Assembly (NCBI GenBank): GCA_934045905.1
Contig: OW203769.1
Coordinates: 15,841,705-15,905,704, forward strand
Source: Leuctra nigra
Lineage: Eukaryota > Arthropoda > Insecta > Plecoptera > Leuctridae
Direction of reading: 5' to 3'
Length of the DNA stretch: 64,000 nucleotides
A model generated the notes under the pieces. That model saw only the letters and a list, made by a program, of their open reading frames with translations. It was not told the DNA's origin and did no database searches. Position numbers and translations under genes: made by a program. Positions 54,793 through 64,000 of this stretch are shown one piece after another (the stretch's first letter is position 1; every line of letters begins with the position of its first letter).

Positions 54793-57700
54793 ATGAATAT
54801 TCAAGGAAATCAGAATAAGACGACTAGAAATATTGGACCTTCTGTCCGCATCTGTCAGTTGAACATTGAAGGTATCAGCCAAGCAAAGAGCAGTCACTTG
54901 TCTAGAATTCTAAGACAGAATAACGTGGATATAGTCGTGCTACAAGAGACGCACACTGCGAATGAATCCCAACTACTAAGCCGAGGTACCATAGACGGAT
55001 ATGATCCAGTTGGTGCCACGTATCATCCTCAGTATGGCACAGCTACCTACGCCAGAAGTAATATTGATAATGTGCAACTAGTGCATGTAAGCTCAAATGA
55101 TGACATCTTCACAATCACCATTGAACTTGGAGGTACGAAAATTACGAACATTTACAAGCCTCCAGGCACACCTTGGCCTCCTGGAACGTTGAGTTGCTAT
55201 GATCACCCAGCTGTCTTCGTTGGTGACTTTAATAGCCATCACACCCAGTGGAAGTATGAGAGTAACAATGCCAACGGCGAAGCACTTGTTGATTGGGGGG
55301 AATTACACAACCTGCACCTTGTATTTGATGCCAAACAGCGTGGGACCTTCCGATCGGCTAGGTGGCAAGCGGACTACAATCCTGATCTATGCTTTGTATC
55401 CAGTGATACGAATCTGCAGCCTCTACGAGCATCTAGGACTGTTCTGCAGGACTTCCCTCATAGTCAACATCGCCCGGTTGTAATTGAACTTGGATACCAA
55501 ATCCCTGTCTTACGGTCCGTGCCACGTCCGCGGTGGAATTTTAGTAAAGCAGACTGGAAATCGTTTGCATCGAACCTAGATAAAACTATTCGCTGGATCC
55601 CTGCAAATGTTGACAGCTATGCCAGATTCGTGGGGGCAACCATCGCAACAGCCAAGAAGCACATCCCTAGAGGGTTCCGCAAGGAATATATTCCAGGATG
55701 GAGTGCTGAAAGTGACAGGCTGTACCAAGAATTTTTGCAAGGAGGTGATACTGATGTAGCTGATGAATTACTGCAAAGCTTGGATGATAACCGGAAAGCC
55801 AAATGGACAGAGACTGTAGAGAACATGAACTTCACACATTCCAGTCGTAGAGCTTGGAGCCTGCTCCGGAAACTGGATGCAAATACACAGCCCATCAAAA
55901 GCAAGTCAAATATAAGCCCCGATAGCATCGCAAAGCGGATTGTCTCGATGTCAAGAGTCCCGTCAGACAAACCTCATTCTCAATCCGTCCGTCAGGCGCT
56001 TGCTGAATTAAAACGCAACACTCCAGAAACATCACCGTACTCGGAGCCCTTTACAACTGGGGAACTTCAGCAAGCGCTTAGACAAGTAAAGTCAGGTAAA
56101 GCCGCGGGACTTGATGGCATATATCCAGAGTTCCTAAAACATTGTGGAAAAAATGCACAGCTCTGGTTAACCAGATTTTTCTCGGATGTATTAGTGACTG
56201 GTAAATTGCCCAAAGAATTTAAGGAAACTAAAATTGTGGCGTTGTTGAAGCCCGGCAAACCTAACGATCTTCCAGAAAGCTATCGCCCAATCGCCCTACT
56301 AAGCTGTTGCTATAAGCTTCTCGAAAGGCTTATATACAATCGGATAGCTCCTGAAATCATCGGACATATTCCACATGAACAAGCTGGTTTCAGACCAGGA
56401 CGCAACTGTGAGGATCAAGTACTTGCGTTAACAACACACATTGAAGCCGGGTTTCAGCTTAAACAGAAGACATCAGTTGCATTCATTGACCTAACAGCTG
56501 CCTACGATACTGTGTGGAGAACAGGCTTGATATATAAGCTCATGAAAGTTATACCTTGTCAGAAAATCACAAGTCTTGTCAACAGCATGCTTAGCTACAG
56601 GTTATTCCGAGTTTACTTAGATGATAATAAGAGCAGGCAGCGTAAACTATCTAATGGTTTAGCACAGGGTTCAGTTCTAGCGCCACTGCTGTTTAATCTG
56701 TACATTAGTGATATACCAGCAACGGTATCTAGGAAATTTGCTTATGCTGACGATTTAGCCTTGGCTACCCAAAATCAGTCTATTCCAGTCACTGAATCAG
56801 TCCTTACAGAAGACCTATCGATACTCAGCGAGTATTTCAGGGTGTGGAGACTCTGTCCCAGTATGTCGAAAACTGAAGTCTCCTGCTTTCATCTCTCTAA
56901 CTCACTGGCAAATGTCACGCTCTCTGTGAGTTTCAATGGCGTTGAGCTTCACCACAACCACAACCCCAAATATCTTGGAGTGATTTTAGATCGTTCTCTT
57001 ACATTCCGTGAGCATCTCAAGAAGACTGCTGCCAAGCTGAGAACCCGCAACAACATCATCCAGAAACTGGCGGCCACGAGCTGGGGAGCTTCAGCAGACG
57101 TGCTTAGAACTGCGGCACTCGCTTTGGTTTACTCCACGGGAGAGTACTGTGCGTCGGTATGGTTGAACAGCGCCCATGTTCAGAAGGTAGACGTACAACT
57201 TAATATCGCAATGAGACTCATCTCCGGCACGATCAAGTCAACACCCCTGTATTGGCTTCCAACGCTTTCCAACATTGCTCCACCACACCTACGTCGCAGC
57301 AATGCTCTTGTCCGTGAGTTCCATAAAGCAGAGTCCAACCTCAACCTTCCCATCCATGCCGACATCGTTCAACACGGGCCAGAGCAGCAGAGACTGAAGT
57401 CAAGGAAACCCCCAATGACCGAAGCTCAAGCCCTCTCATCAAATAATTTTAACATGGAGATACAGTGGATAGAAGAATGGTTTTCACGTGCACCATCGGA
57501 GTGGGTTCCCATCATGACATGCCCTGGTACGCCGCCCGGCTTCGACTTGTCACGCCGTCTCTGGACAAGTCTCAACAGAGTCCGCACGAGTCACGGCAGA
57601 TGTGCTGCATCTTTAGCACAATGGGGTTATTCAGAATCACCTGATTGCGATTGTGGAGCTGCCCTCCAGACGATCCGACACATTGTCCTTGAATGTCCTC

Positions 57701-57893
57701 TAAGGAAATACTCTGGGGATCTGAAGGACTTCATCTGCGTAACTCCAGATGCAATCGAGTGGCTGAAGAAACTAGACGTCCAGTTGTAATTTTTCTTATA
57801 ATTATATTGTACACTACATATTAGCTTTTAGTCATGTAATCTTATTATTATTATCTTTGTACTTGAAAAAACCATACGATAAATAAAATAATT
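54600..57893 (+). mobile_element. Single-ORF EN-RT non-LTR retrotransposon
   Basis: A plus-strand LINE with one long intact ORF (54793-57789) and a ~100-bp 3' UTR ending accatacgataaataaaata, a short TAAA-type tail. The 5' boundary is uncertain. It either lacks ORF1 by nature, or was truncated at the ORF1/ORF2 junction. Confidence 0.75.
54793..57789 (+). CDS. Endonuclease-reverse transcriptase of a Jockey-like single-ORF LINE
   Basis: 998 residues, complete. APE endonuclease, about 18-235: QLNIEGI (N24), LQETH (E52), VGDFNSHHTQW (D145, N147) and, where most relatives have SDH, FPHSQHRP (S224, H226; the Asp is replaced by Gln). Reverse transcriptase, about 430-720: AAGLDGIYPEFL, LLKPGKP, SYRPIALLS, AGFRPGRNCEDQ, FIDLTAAYDTVW (D566), GLAQGSVLAPLLFN (622-635) and FAYADDLAL (catalytic YADD 651-654), then KYLGVILDRSLTF. 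The C-terminal tail has a Cys/His cluster (CDCG...H....C) and ends IEWLKKLDVQL. No RNase H. It differs strongly from the minus-strand ORF2, so it is a different lineage, not a duplicate. Clade (Jockey-like, Daphne/Vingi-type or other) needs a phylogeny. The only Met upstream of the EN domain is used as start. Confidence 0.92.
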   Translation: MNIQGNQNKTTRNIGPSVRICQLNIEGISQAKSSHLSRILRQNNVDIVVLQETHTANESQLLSRGTIDGYDPVGATYHPQYGTATYARSNIDNVQLVHVSSNDDIFTITIELGGTKITNIYKPPGTPWPPGTLSCYDHPAVFVGDFNSHHTQWKYESNNANGEALVDWGELHNLHLVFDAKQRGTFRSARWQADYNPDLCFVSSDTNLQPLRASRTVLQDFPHSQHRPVVIELGYQIPVLRSVPRPRWNFSKADWKSFASNLDKTIRWIPANVDSYARFVGATIATAKKHIPRGFRKEYIPGWSAESDRLYQEFLQGGDTDVADELLQSLDDNRKAKWTETVENMNFTHSSRRAWSLLRKLDANTQPIKSKSNISPDSIAKRIVSMSRVPSDKPHSQSVRQALAELKRNTPETSPYSEPFTTGELQQALRQVKSGKAAGLDGIYPEFLKHCGKNAQLWLTRFFSDVLVTGKLPKEFKETKIVALLKPGKPNDLPESYRPIALLSCCYKLLERLIYNRIAPEIIGHIPHEQAGFRPGRNCEDQVLALTTHIEAGFQLKQKTSVAFIDLTAAYDTVWRTGLIYKLMKVIPCQKITSLVNSMLSYRLFRVYLDDNKSRQRKLSNGLAQGSVLAPLLFNLYISDIPATVSRKFAYADDLALATQNQSIPVTESVLTEDLSILSEYFRVWRLCPSMSKTEVSCFHLSNSLANVTLSVSFNGVELHHNHNPKYLGVILDRSLTFREHLKKTAAKLRTRNNIIQKLAATSWGASADVLRTAALALVYSTGEYCASVWLNSAHVQKVDVQLNIAMRLISGTIKSTPLYWLPTLSNIAPPHLRRSNALVREFHKAESNLNLPIHADIVQHGPEQQRLKSRKPPMTEAQALSSNNFNMEIQWIEEWFSRAPSEWVPIMTCPGTPPGFDLSRRLWTSLNRVRTSHGRCAASLAQWGYSESPDCDCGAALQTIRHIVLECPLRKYSGDLKDFICVTPDAIEWLKKLDVQL

Positions 57894-59754
57894 GTACATT
57901 ATCTCCAAGGTCTATAAAACAGCACACTGCCACTTGGACTGTGACATATAACTGCCACAAAGTCACTTCCTTGTCACAGCTAACTCCCTCTAATATGCTA
58001 ATGTTTGCAACCACCGCAGTACATTGTCGCTACTGTTGCTTTGTTAATTTCTACACACCTTGCCTCAGCCACGGCCCACGAGAAGCAATTTCAACGCGAA
58101 TTAAAGTCACGCTGGAGAGAGGAAACATAAATAAAAGATGTGAACTTTTATTCAAATCCTTCCTGTCATAAAAAAATGAGAGAAAAAAAATACGACGAGT
58201 TTTTCTATGAATAATTAACAAAATGAGGATTCTCTTTTCGAACGTTAGTTTGTTGTTTTTAGGATCTAGTCTATTTTATTATTTGTTATTTCTAGTTTAT
58301 GTGGGATGTTGGGACGATGCTGGATGTTATGGGCGGGATTAGGCCTGACGTGTTTATGTTGATATAAATTCGACGCAAGATTCACGGCGCATGTGCAAGC
58401 AGCATTACGATGCTAATGTGAGGCTTTTGTTCTGACAAATGGCGGCCCGAGGACGAGTTTTTTGTTTTAATAATAAGGACTAGTTGAATATATTTATAGT
58501 TAGGAATTAAATACGTAATTAACAACTAAAATTATTCAAGATATTCATCTTATTCAACGACTAGCAATATATATTTCCATGGGTTTATTTCAAATGAAAA
58601 AAAAATGTTTTATCTAAAATAAAACATAAACAAGTTAAGGGGGTTGGGCTGATCGGTCATTTCTTAGATTCTCATCCTACTTATTGATACATGCCATATA
58701 TATACCTTCCCTTAGAAAAAATAAACACTTTTGTCTTTTTAGGCTAAACAGAAGATCTAATTTTTTATCGATGGATTTGAACAAAACACTTATTGTCTGG
58801 TAGATAGATGGACATACTATGAGAAAAAAAAATTAAAATAATAAAAAATGTGTGCTTTTTCAAAACTAAGAAACCAATATCAAAATGATTTTCCTTTCCT
58901 ACGTATTGTAGCTACGTATCATACGTATCTTTCCTACGTATCATTTTTAGCTTTACCAAACTTCAAAGTGGTATTTATTTAACTATTGAAAAGTAACCCC
59001 AAGACATGGATCGCCTTTCTGTAGATTCTGTCCTCCTTCTACCGTGATAGTATCAAATTAAAATAAACATTGTCAGTGTTTTCTCTTTATTAAAACAAAA
59101 AGCGTCAATTACCTTGCTCACAGCGGGTACACAAGTACCAACCTTCCAGAGACGAAAGAAAATATAATTTAACAAATGCTGAGTTGTTCCCCAGGAGCAG
59201 TGGGTTGTAATAATTCAGGTGAAATAGCAAGAGTTCTGTCACAAATGCGGCTCTGAAGGTAAGAAATTAAGCCAAGAGAACGAGTGGATTACAACAATCT
59301 TAATTTGTTTTTTCTCCCGGCACTGTTATGAGATATCACCCCCCCCCCCCCCCTGCCCCCCACAGCTGTCTAGTAATCCCTTGAAAAAAGATAATTAACT
59401 TCTTAAAAATGTCCCCATTCTTCGGGACTAATTAACTCTGAATTAAAGGGGCACGTCTTTTATTCTCGCTTTTAAAGTGCCTTTTGTTATTCTAATTCTT
59501 CCCAGGGTGCAATTTTGCAAACGGGTTTCTCTTATAGCTTGGAATTAAAAATAGAAAACATACCAGCAACATTTTATAAACAACAACGGCGTGGAATATG
59601 AAAAGAATTTCACCAAAATTGTAGGCACAAATAAAATTATGTTAATTCTTAATTTGACATTCTTAAATACCTAAATTTAAATCACTTGATTAAGAAATAA
59701 AAAACAATATGAAGAATTATCCTAGCAAGATCTTGGAAATATCATCATACACTG
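57894..59754. other. No gene; C-run
   Basis: A+T-rich. 58300-58460 is less so and holds gacaaatggcggcccgagg (YY1/TISU-like, but with no donor or longer frame). Repeated tacgtat(c) phrases occur at 58905-58945. C run 59339-59353. Confidence 0.45.
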
Positions 59755-60015
59755 TTAAAAATTTCAATGTTATTTTACATATACTGTATATGGCAGCCAG
59801 GTTCTCCAATACAATATATGTAAAATTGACACTACATTGAATTGTTAAAATTACACATGCATGTAGTGTTATTTTACTTTGACAGTTCATGAATTTTTAG
59901 TCAACCAGGTACATGTATTAAAACAACACTGACCCATATATTTGTCAAAACATCATTGGAATTATATCACTACATTGTATTGTTAAAATTACAAATGCAT
60001 GTAGTGTTATATGTT
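59755..60015. repeat. Cluster of short palindromes with direct repeats
   Basis: cactacattgaattgttaaa, attacacatgcatgtagtg is itself a palindrome and returns at 59968-60010 (cactacattgtattgttaaa, attacaaatgcatgtagtg). ttttacatatactgtat / atacaatatatgtaaaa pairs beside it. A further relative (ataccatacattggactgtt, aaaattaca) is at 60380-60411. Probably a disrupted MITE. Confidence 0.55.
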
Positions 60016-60134
60016 AAAACCAAAAAAAATATTTGTATTGATTACTCAACCAGTTTTAATCAGATTTCATTTCTGTAAACGGAATTACATAGACAATTTT
60101 AGGTATGATCTATACACTAATACAAATTATTTTA

Positions 60135-60204
60135 CCCCAACCGGCCTCGAACTCGCGATCTTGTGTGTTGAACCTCATAGCGCTAACCCCGGGACCACGG
60201 CGCC
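60135..60204 (-). repeat. tRNA-derived SINE head
   Basis: On the minus strand: GGCGCCGTGGTCCCGGGGTT, AGCGCTATGAGGTTCAACAC, ACAAGATCGCGAGTTCGAGG, CC. An A-box-like (TGGTCCCGGGGTTAGCG) and a B-box-like (GAGTTCGAGGCC) lie about 40 bp apart. The cloverleaf is not convincing and no tRNA identity is evident, so this is a SINE or tRNA relic distinct from the S1-S4 family. Confidence 0.5.
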
Positions 60205-60215
60205 AAGTGAGGAAC

Positions 60216-61440
60216 AGAGCGGTTGAAACTGTTCTCGATCAGTTGAGTTAGAAAGTTGTGTTTGTGGGCAAAATTTATTTTCATGAGTTATGAACATAAT
60301 GATAATAGAGTTTATGAATTTCATAAGTCTGTAAGTTATGTCTCTTTATTACTTACCGTCATTTTAGATGTGCAATAAAATACCATACATTGGACTGTTA
60401 AAATTACAGCGGATGTATACCTGTGAAGTTATCTCCTGTCACTGTCTAATTGCCGGCTCAGCGGAGATGTCAGTTGACATCCGTGATCATTAGTAAGAGG
60501 GCTACCGCGTTCAGGTAGAAAAGCGCACATTGTATGATATTTTAGTTGCAACTGGACTATTATCTTTTACTCTTCTTAGCCTGTGTTTATTTAACACAAC
60601 AATTTCGTTTAAAATGAACAACTTTCATGATAATTTAAATGTTACTTTGTAGCACTAAACTAAAATTACCTATATTGTCAGTGTAATTTGAAAAAACATA
60701 TACACAATTGTATATTAAACGCTACAAAGTCTATGCAAAATTACAATATTTTACTACAGTGTAGGGTTTTGCTCATATCTGTACAGATCTTTCTAAAATA
60801 TCGGTGTAATCTTCTAAAATTTGCCAAAAAAATAGGCATTTTAGGCAAATTTTTTAGCAATGACCCGATTGTAGTTAAATTTTTCTCTGCTAACGAGCAA
60901 TTGAGGCAGAACTTTGACAAACTAAAAACCTTGCTTTATGATGTAACTACATCAAACTAGGAACTGCTGCATAAAATGTTAAGATTTGTAACTGCACACG
61001 GGCATCCTACGCAGACTTTCTTTGGGTCAAATCGACCAATTACCACTCCAATAACATTCGACAAGTGAAAACATCTCGCGTCAAAACGTTAAACTGACTC
61101 AACGATATAATTTATTCGATTTGAAAGTTCGTATTCGATCGTTGCGAGTTAATTGAATGTTTGAGATGTTGACCTGGCAGTTTGATTGTAGATACTCGAC
61201 ACAAGTAAACTTGTTGATTCATCATTTCAACATCTCAGCAGTTGATTGAGAGAACAGGTATCACGTGACTGCATGCAGGAAACATGGGCTACTTTGACTC
61301 AAGGGGGCTGTACACTGTATAGTTACCCTTTTTTAGTTGCGGTTTGGACCAATCAACGAGGAGGATACCGAAAAGTACGTTTTTGTAATTTATCACGATA
61401 TCTTTATTTTATTTCTCTTCTGCCTAGCTTCTACAAGTAG
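60216..61440. other. No gene seen
   Basis: A 90-codon K/F/N-rich plus frame (60688-60960) reflects A+T composition. Nothing else recognised. Confidence 0.45.
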
Positions 61441-61657
61441 GTACACTCCCCCAAATAATAAACGGTACTCGAAAGAAAATGAATTGACTGATTAAGGTTT
61501 GATGGCATCATCCCATGAAGTCAGTGCTAACGCATTATCTAACTCTTTTAGGTGAGCTCTGATTTCATTGATAATAACAAGGATTGATTGTCAAGGAACC
61601 GGCCCAGCAGCCAATACGTTTTGTACCAAGTACCGTTTATTATTTGGGGGAGTGTAC
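61441..61657. mobile_element. MITE family A, copy 7
   Basis: Ends GTACACTCCCCCAAATAATA and TATTATTTGGGGGAGTGTAC (complementary). The interior ttaggtgagctctgatttca, ttgataataacaaggattga, gcagccaatacgtttt matches copy 3 reversed. Confidence 0.85.
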
Positions 61658-62855
61658 ATTACAAAATTAAAAACATTTTATGATCTAAAAAAACATCCTA
61701 TCCGACTTTTTTTAAATTACAGTTTAAACTAAGTAACGGATCAGATTTTTTTTTCACAAAATAATAATTAATAATTAGTTATTACTATCCTGGTCGTTAC
61801 CGTATTGATTTCTAGCAAGATCGTTTTCTTGGTTGCACCGAAAAATTGTTTACACTCCGCTTTACTGCTGGGTAATCTGAGAGAAGCTGTGTTCAAGGTC
61901 ACGCATTTCCTATGCTCACTTATCAACGCGTTCCTCAGCGGAGTCCTAACTTAGTTCTAGTTTCGATTTAATCTGGTTCTTTTCGCCGCTTTTTATCCTA
62001 CATTTCTCCTACCAACTTACCGCAACGAATTACCCTAACCCCGGCATAACGGCTACCTCAATGCGTTGCTATGAGAAGTAATTACCATCTCAAAGTCTCC
62101 GGGAGGGGGGGGGAGGGGGCAAAGCCTCCCAAGAGATGATTTACATTGAGAGAGTCGACTTTTACTTGAAACTTTCAACTTGATAATGTTTAAGATGAGC
62201 GACCGTTTTGCTGCTTTAATTTCCTGTCTTGTTGGCGAGATGGGGTTGAAAACTACGTGACCTTTGACATAGGAGGTCTGTTTAGTGTTTTCATTAAATA
62301 GGGGATGATGTTGTTGAAATAGCAAAATAAATGAAGAACGTGGAATTTGATAGCAAGATTCTGAAGAGACGTAGCAAAGGATGTGACCGAATTAACATTT
62401 GATTTAAGATCTTAATTTATGTAAAAATTGGCAAGATCTTTGTTATTTGAATTCTTTTCAAAATGTTGTTAATTTTGACAATTGTTTCAACCATGCTGTA
62501 AAATATAATCAGACTGTGCAAGATTTTGGCAAAATTAAAATTATATAATCGCAATAATTTTTCTGAAGGGTTTGACCTTTTTTCTTACAGAAAATGCACA
62601 TTCTTAGCAAGATATTTGGCAAGTAAAAACGTTGTCAAGATTTTATAACCACAATCTGCAAGATCTTGCCAGGTTTTTTTAGCAGAAATTGCGAACTGAA
62701 ATTCAATTGCGAACTGAAATGTAATTTTAAAATTACAAATGACAATTCATTGCAAACTTTTAAGAAGGTACTTAGATTAAATTTGTAATCCATAACTTAT
62801 ACTTAGACCATGTATACGAAGTTATCTTGGGTGGCCCAAGGTTTTAACACATCTC
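61658..62855. other. Dispersed-repeat remnants, no gene
   Basis: 61735-61935 is an inverted relative of 10920-11050 and of 14900-15190 (aacggatcagattttttt..., tttctagcaagatcg). 62350-62690 is rich in gcaagatcttgccagg-type phrases like 36735-36820. Short G-rich block at 62101-62120. Confidence 0.5.
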
Positions 62856-62858
62856 TTA

Positions 62859-63085
62859 AGGTGGATTCACACGGCCGTTCCAAACTTCGAGTTTGGAACT
62901 CAAGTTTGCCAAAGTTTCGAATCGCCGTTCCAAAAACTCCCGTGTGAACTATGAAAGTTTGAAACTCAATCCTCACAGTTCGAATCTTTTCATAGTTCAC
63001 ACGAAGGTTTTTGGAACGGTGATTCGGAACTTCGGCAAACTTGAGTTTCAAACTCGAAGTTTGGAACGGCCGTGTGAATCCACCT
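62859..63085. mobile_element. 227-bp palindromic MITE, TTA target duplication (Harbinger-like)
   Basis: Ends AGGTGGATTCACACGGCCGT, TCCAAACTTCGAGTTTGGAA mirror the right arm almost completely, so it is a near-perfect hairpin. Flanked by TTA (62856-62858, 63086-63088), fitting a PIF/Harbinger TWA duplication. Both-strand open frames of 82 codons are palindrome artefacts. Confidence 0.85.
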
Positions 63086-63088
63086 TTA

Positions 63089-64000
63089 CAGTTTTGTTTT
63101 CAAAATCCACACAGTTCAAAATCCATCCAGATACTTTCTAAACTCGTGAAGTGTGATTTGCTGTTCAAAGTAAAAATAAAACTATTTGCGAACATCTGTA
63201 ACCCATGAACAGCTTTCTTAGCTCAAGTGCCTCCTGCAAAGAAGTTAAAGTTTATTTATATTTGTCTTTGTAGGAGGCAGAAGGGCCTGTTTGTGGTTTA
63301 AACTCATCTTGGTTTGTACAAACATTTCTTTGCACTGGAATACGCTCTGTGTAACGCGTTGATAAGAAAGCATCGGCAGTGTGAGCTAATAATATGTTGT
63401 GAGAGTTGCGCTGATCTTTGGTTAGGTATAAAGAATGATTTGCAAATGATCAAGGTGTGGTGTATTTACAATCTCGATACTAGTAAAATTTGCAAAACGG
63501 TGGTCTTTATGATCGTGCAAAATTTCAACATCATCGGTTGAAAAAGTTTATTTTCATTTTTCAACCAATAGCAAACCAAGGAAGTCGCCTCAACATAAGG
63601 CAAAATTACAGCTTGATCAGTGAAAAAAATAACAAAATAACAGAGATTTTTTTTTCGGAATTTCCACTGCTTTCTCGGCTATTTAATCTAAATATTTATA
63701 GAATCGAAGCGAATGTTTATGTCAACGCGTAAAACAAGTTCATGCCGTTTATATCCTCATAGAATAAAACACAACTGACTTAATTTTTAAACCTGATATT
63801 GACAGTTTCAAGTACCTGACATCATCAACAAAATCAACCCCCGAACAACCTCAAAGCCCTTGAAACTTGCTAAATCAATACCTCACACAGCATCCCCCAA
63901 CTGGCATCTTGCCACCGACTCCCAGCTAATAGAATAAGTAATCACCTTCTTATCGCCCAACTTGCCCCCACCTCCCCTATTCCTGTTCCACTATCGCCCC
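63089..64000. other. No gene seen
   Basis: tgtaacgcgttgataagaaa at 63350 and gtgcaaaatttcaacatcat at 63515 belong to dispersed repeats seen elsewhere in the window. The last 200 bases are C/A-rich without features. Confidence 0.45.

Noticed and set aside
54793..57789. The two LINE ORF2s as an inverted duplication of one element
   Set aside because: The proteins differ throughout (different RT motif variants, EN SDH versus SQH, different C-termini); they are separate lineages.
49906..57893. Interpretation as one bidirectional virus-like or Maverick-type element
   Set aside because: No capsid, integrase, polymerase B or terminal repeats surround the pair; each half is a self-sufficient LINE layout.
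58437..58470. ACAAATGGCGGCCC as a second TISU-type first exon
   Set aside because: It deviates from the TISU 5' half, the frame stops after about 13 codons and no splice donor precedes the stop.
60135..60204. Possible tRNA gene (A- and B-box-like spacing, minus strand)
   Set aside because: No convincing acceptor and anticodon stems; better explained as a SINE head.
62803..63141. Opposing 82-codon ORFs with similar sequences on both strands
   Set aside because: They arise from the 227-bp palindromic MITE, which reads nearly the same on both strands.

Overview
The window is eukaryotic nuclear DNA. It is A+T-rich, has no operons, ribosome-binding sites or long cellular ORFs, and is packed with short inverted-repeat transposons, SINEs, minisatellites and two non-LTR retrotransposons. 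TE content (Jockey-type LINEs, hAT, PIF/Harbinger-like and TA-inserting MITEs, tRNA-derived SINEs) suggests an invertebrate, most likely an arthropod. The sequence alone does not fix the order or species.

The only convincing cellular gene piece is a 67-nt first coding exon on the minus strand (3880 to 3814). It encodes a signal peptide, its start codon lies in an exact match to the TISU initiator consensus, and it ends at a good splice donor. A CRE and a CCAAT box lie just upstream. The rest of that gene is not visible; positions 1-3813 would be its first intron.

Layout. 1-8,000: sparse repeats around the exon/promoter. 8,000-17,050: dense repeats, including an inverted pair of 320-bp repeats, a MULE-like insertion with 9-bp target duplication, a 21-monomer 77-bp satellite that grew inside a SINE, a hAT relic, a foldback element inside another foldback element, and a 68-bp tandem array. 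17,050-28,600: mostly unassigned A+T-rich DNA with copies of a ~215-bp TA-flanked MITE (family A) and of a repeat carrying an RFX X-box. 28,600-49,900: nested hATs, Harbinger-like MITEs, minisatellites, a run of ETS/CRE-like motifs, and a 1.1-kb element with ~230-bp terminal inverted repeats. 49,900-57,900: two intact non-LTR retrotransposons placed head to head, a two-ORF Jockey-type element on the minus strand and a single-ORF EN-RT element on the plus strand, 424 bp between their start codons. 57,900-64,000: unassigned DNA with one more family-A MITE, a tRNA-derived SINE head and a 227-bp palindromic MITE.

The coding capacity is therefore almost wholly that of selfish elements. The two LINEs could supply the target-primed reverse transcription that SINEs need. 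No transposase ORF is present, so all the DNA transposons here are non-autonomous. Family names (A-F, MITE-B etc.) are local labels made by comparing copies by eye within this window, not database names. Most boundaries are good to a few bases where a target duplication is stated and approximate elsewhere.
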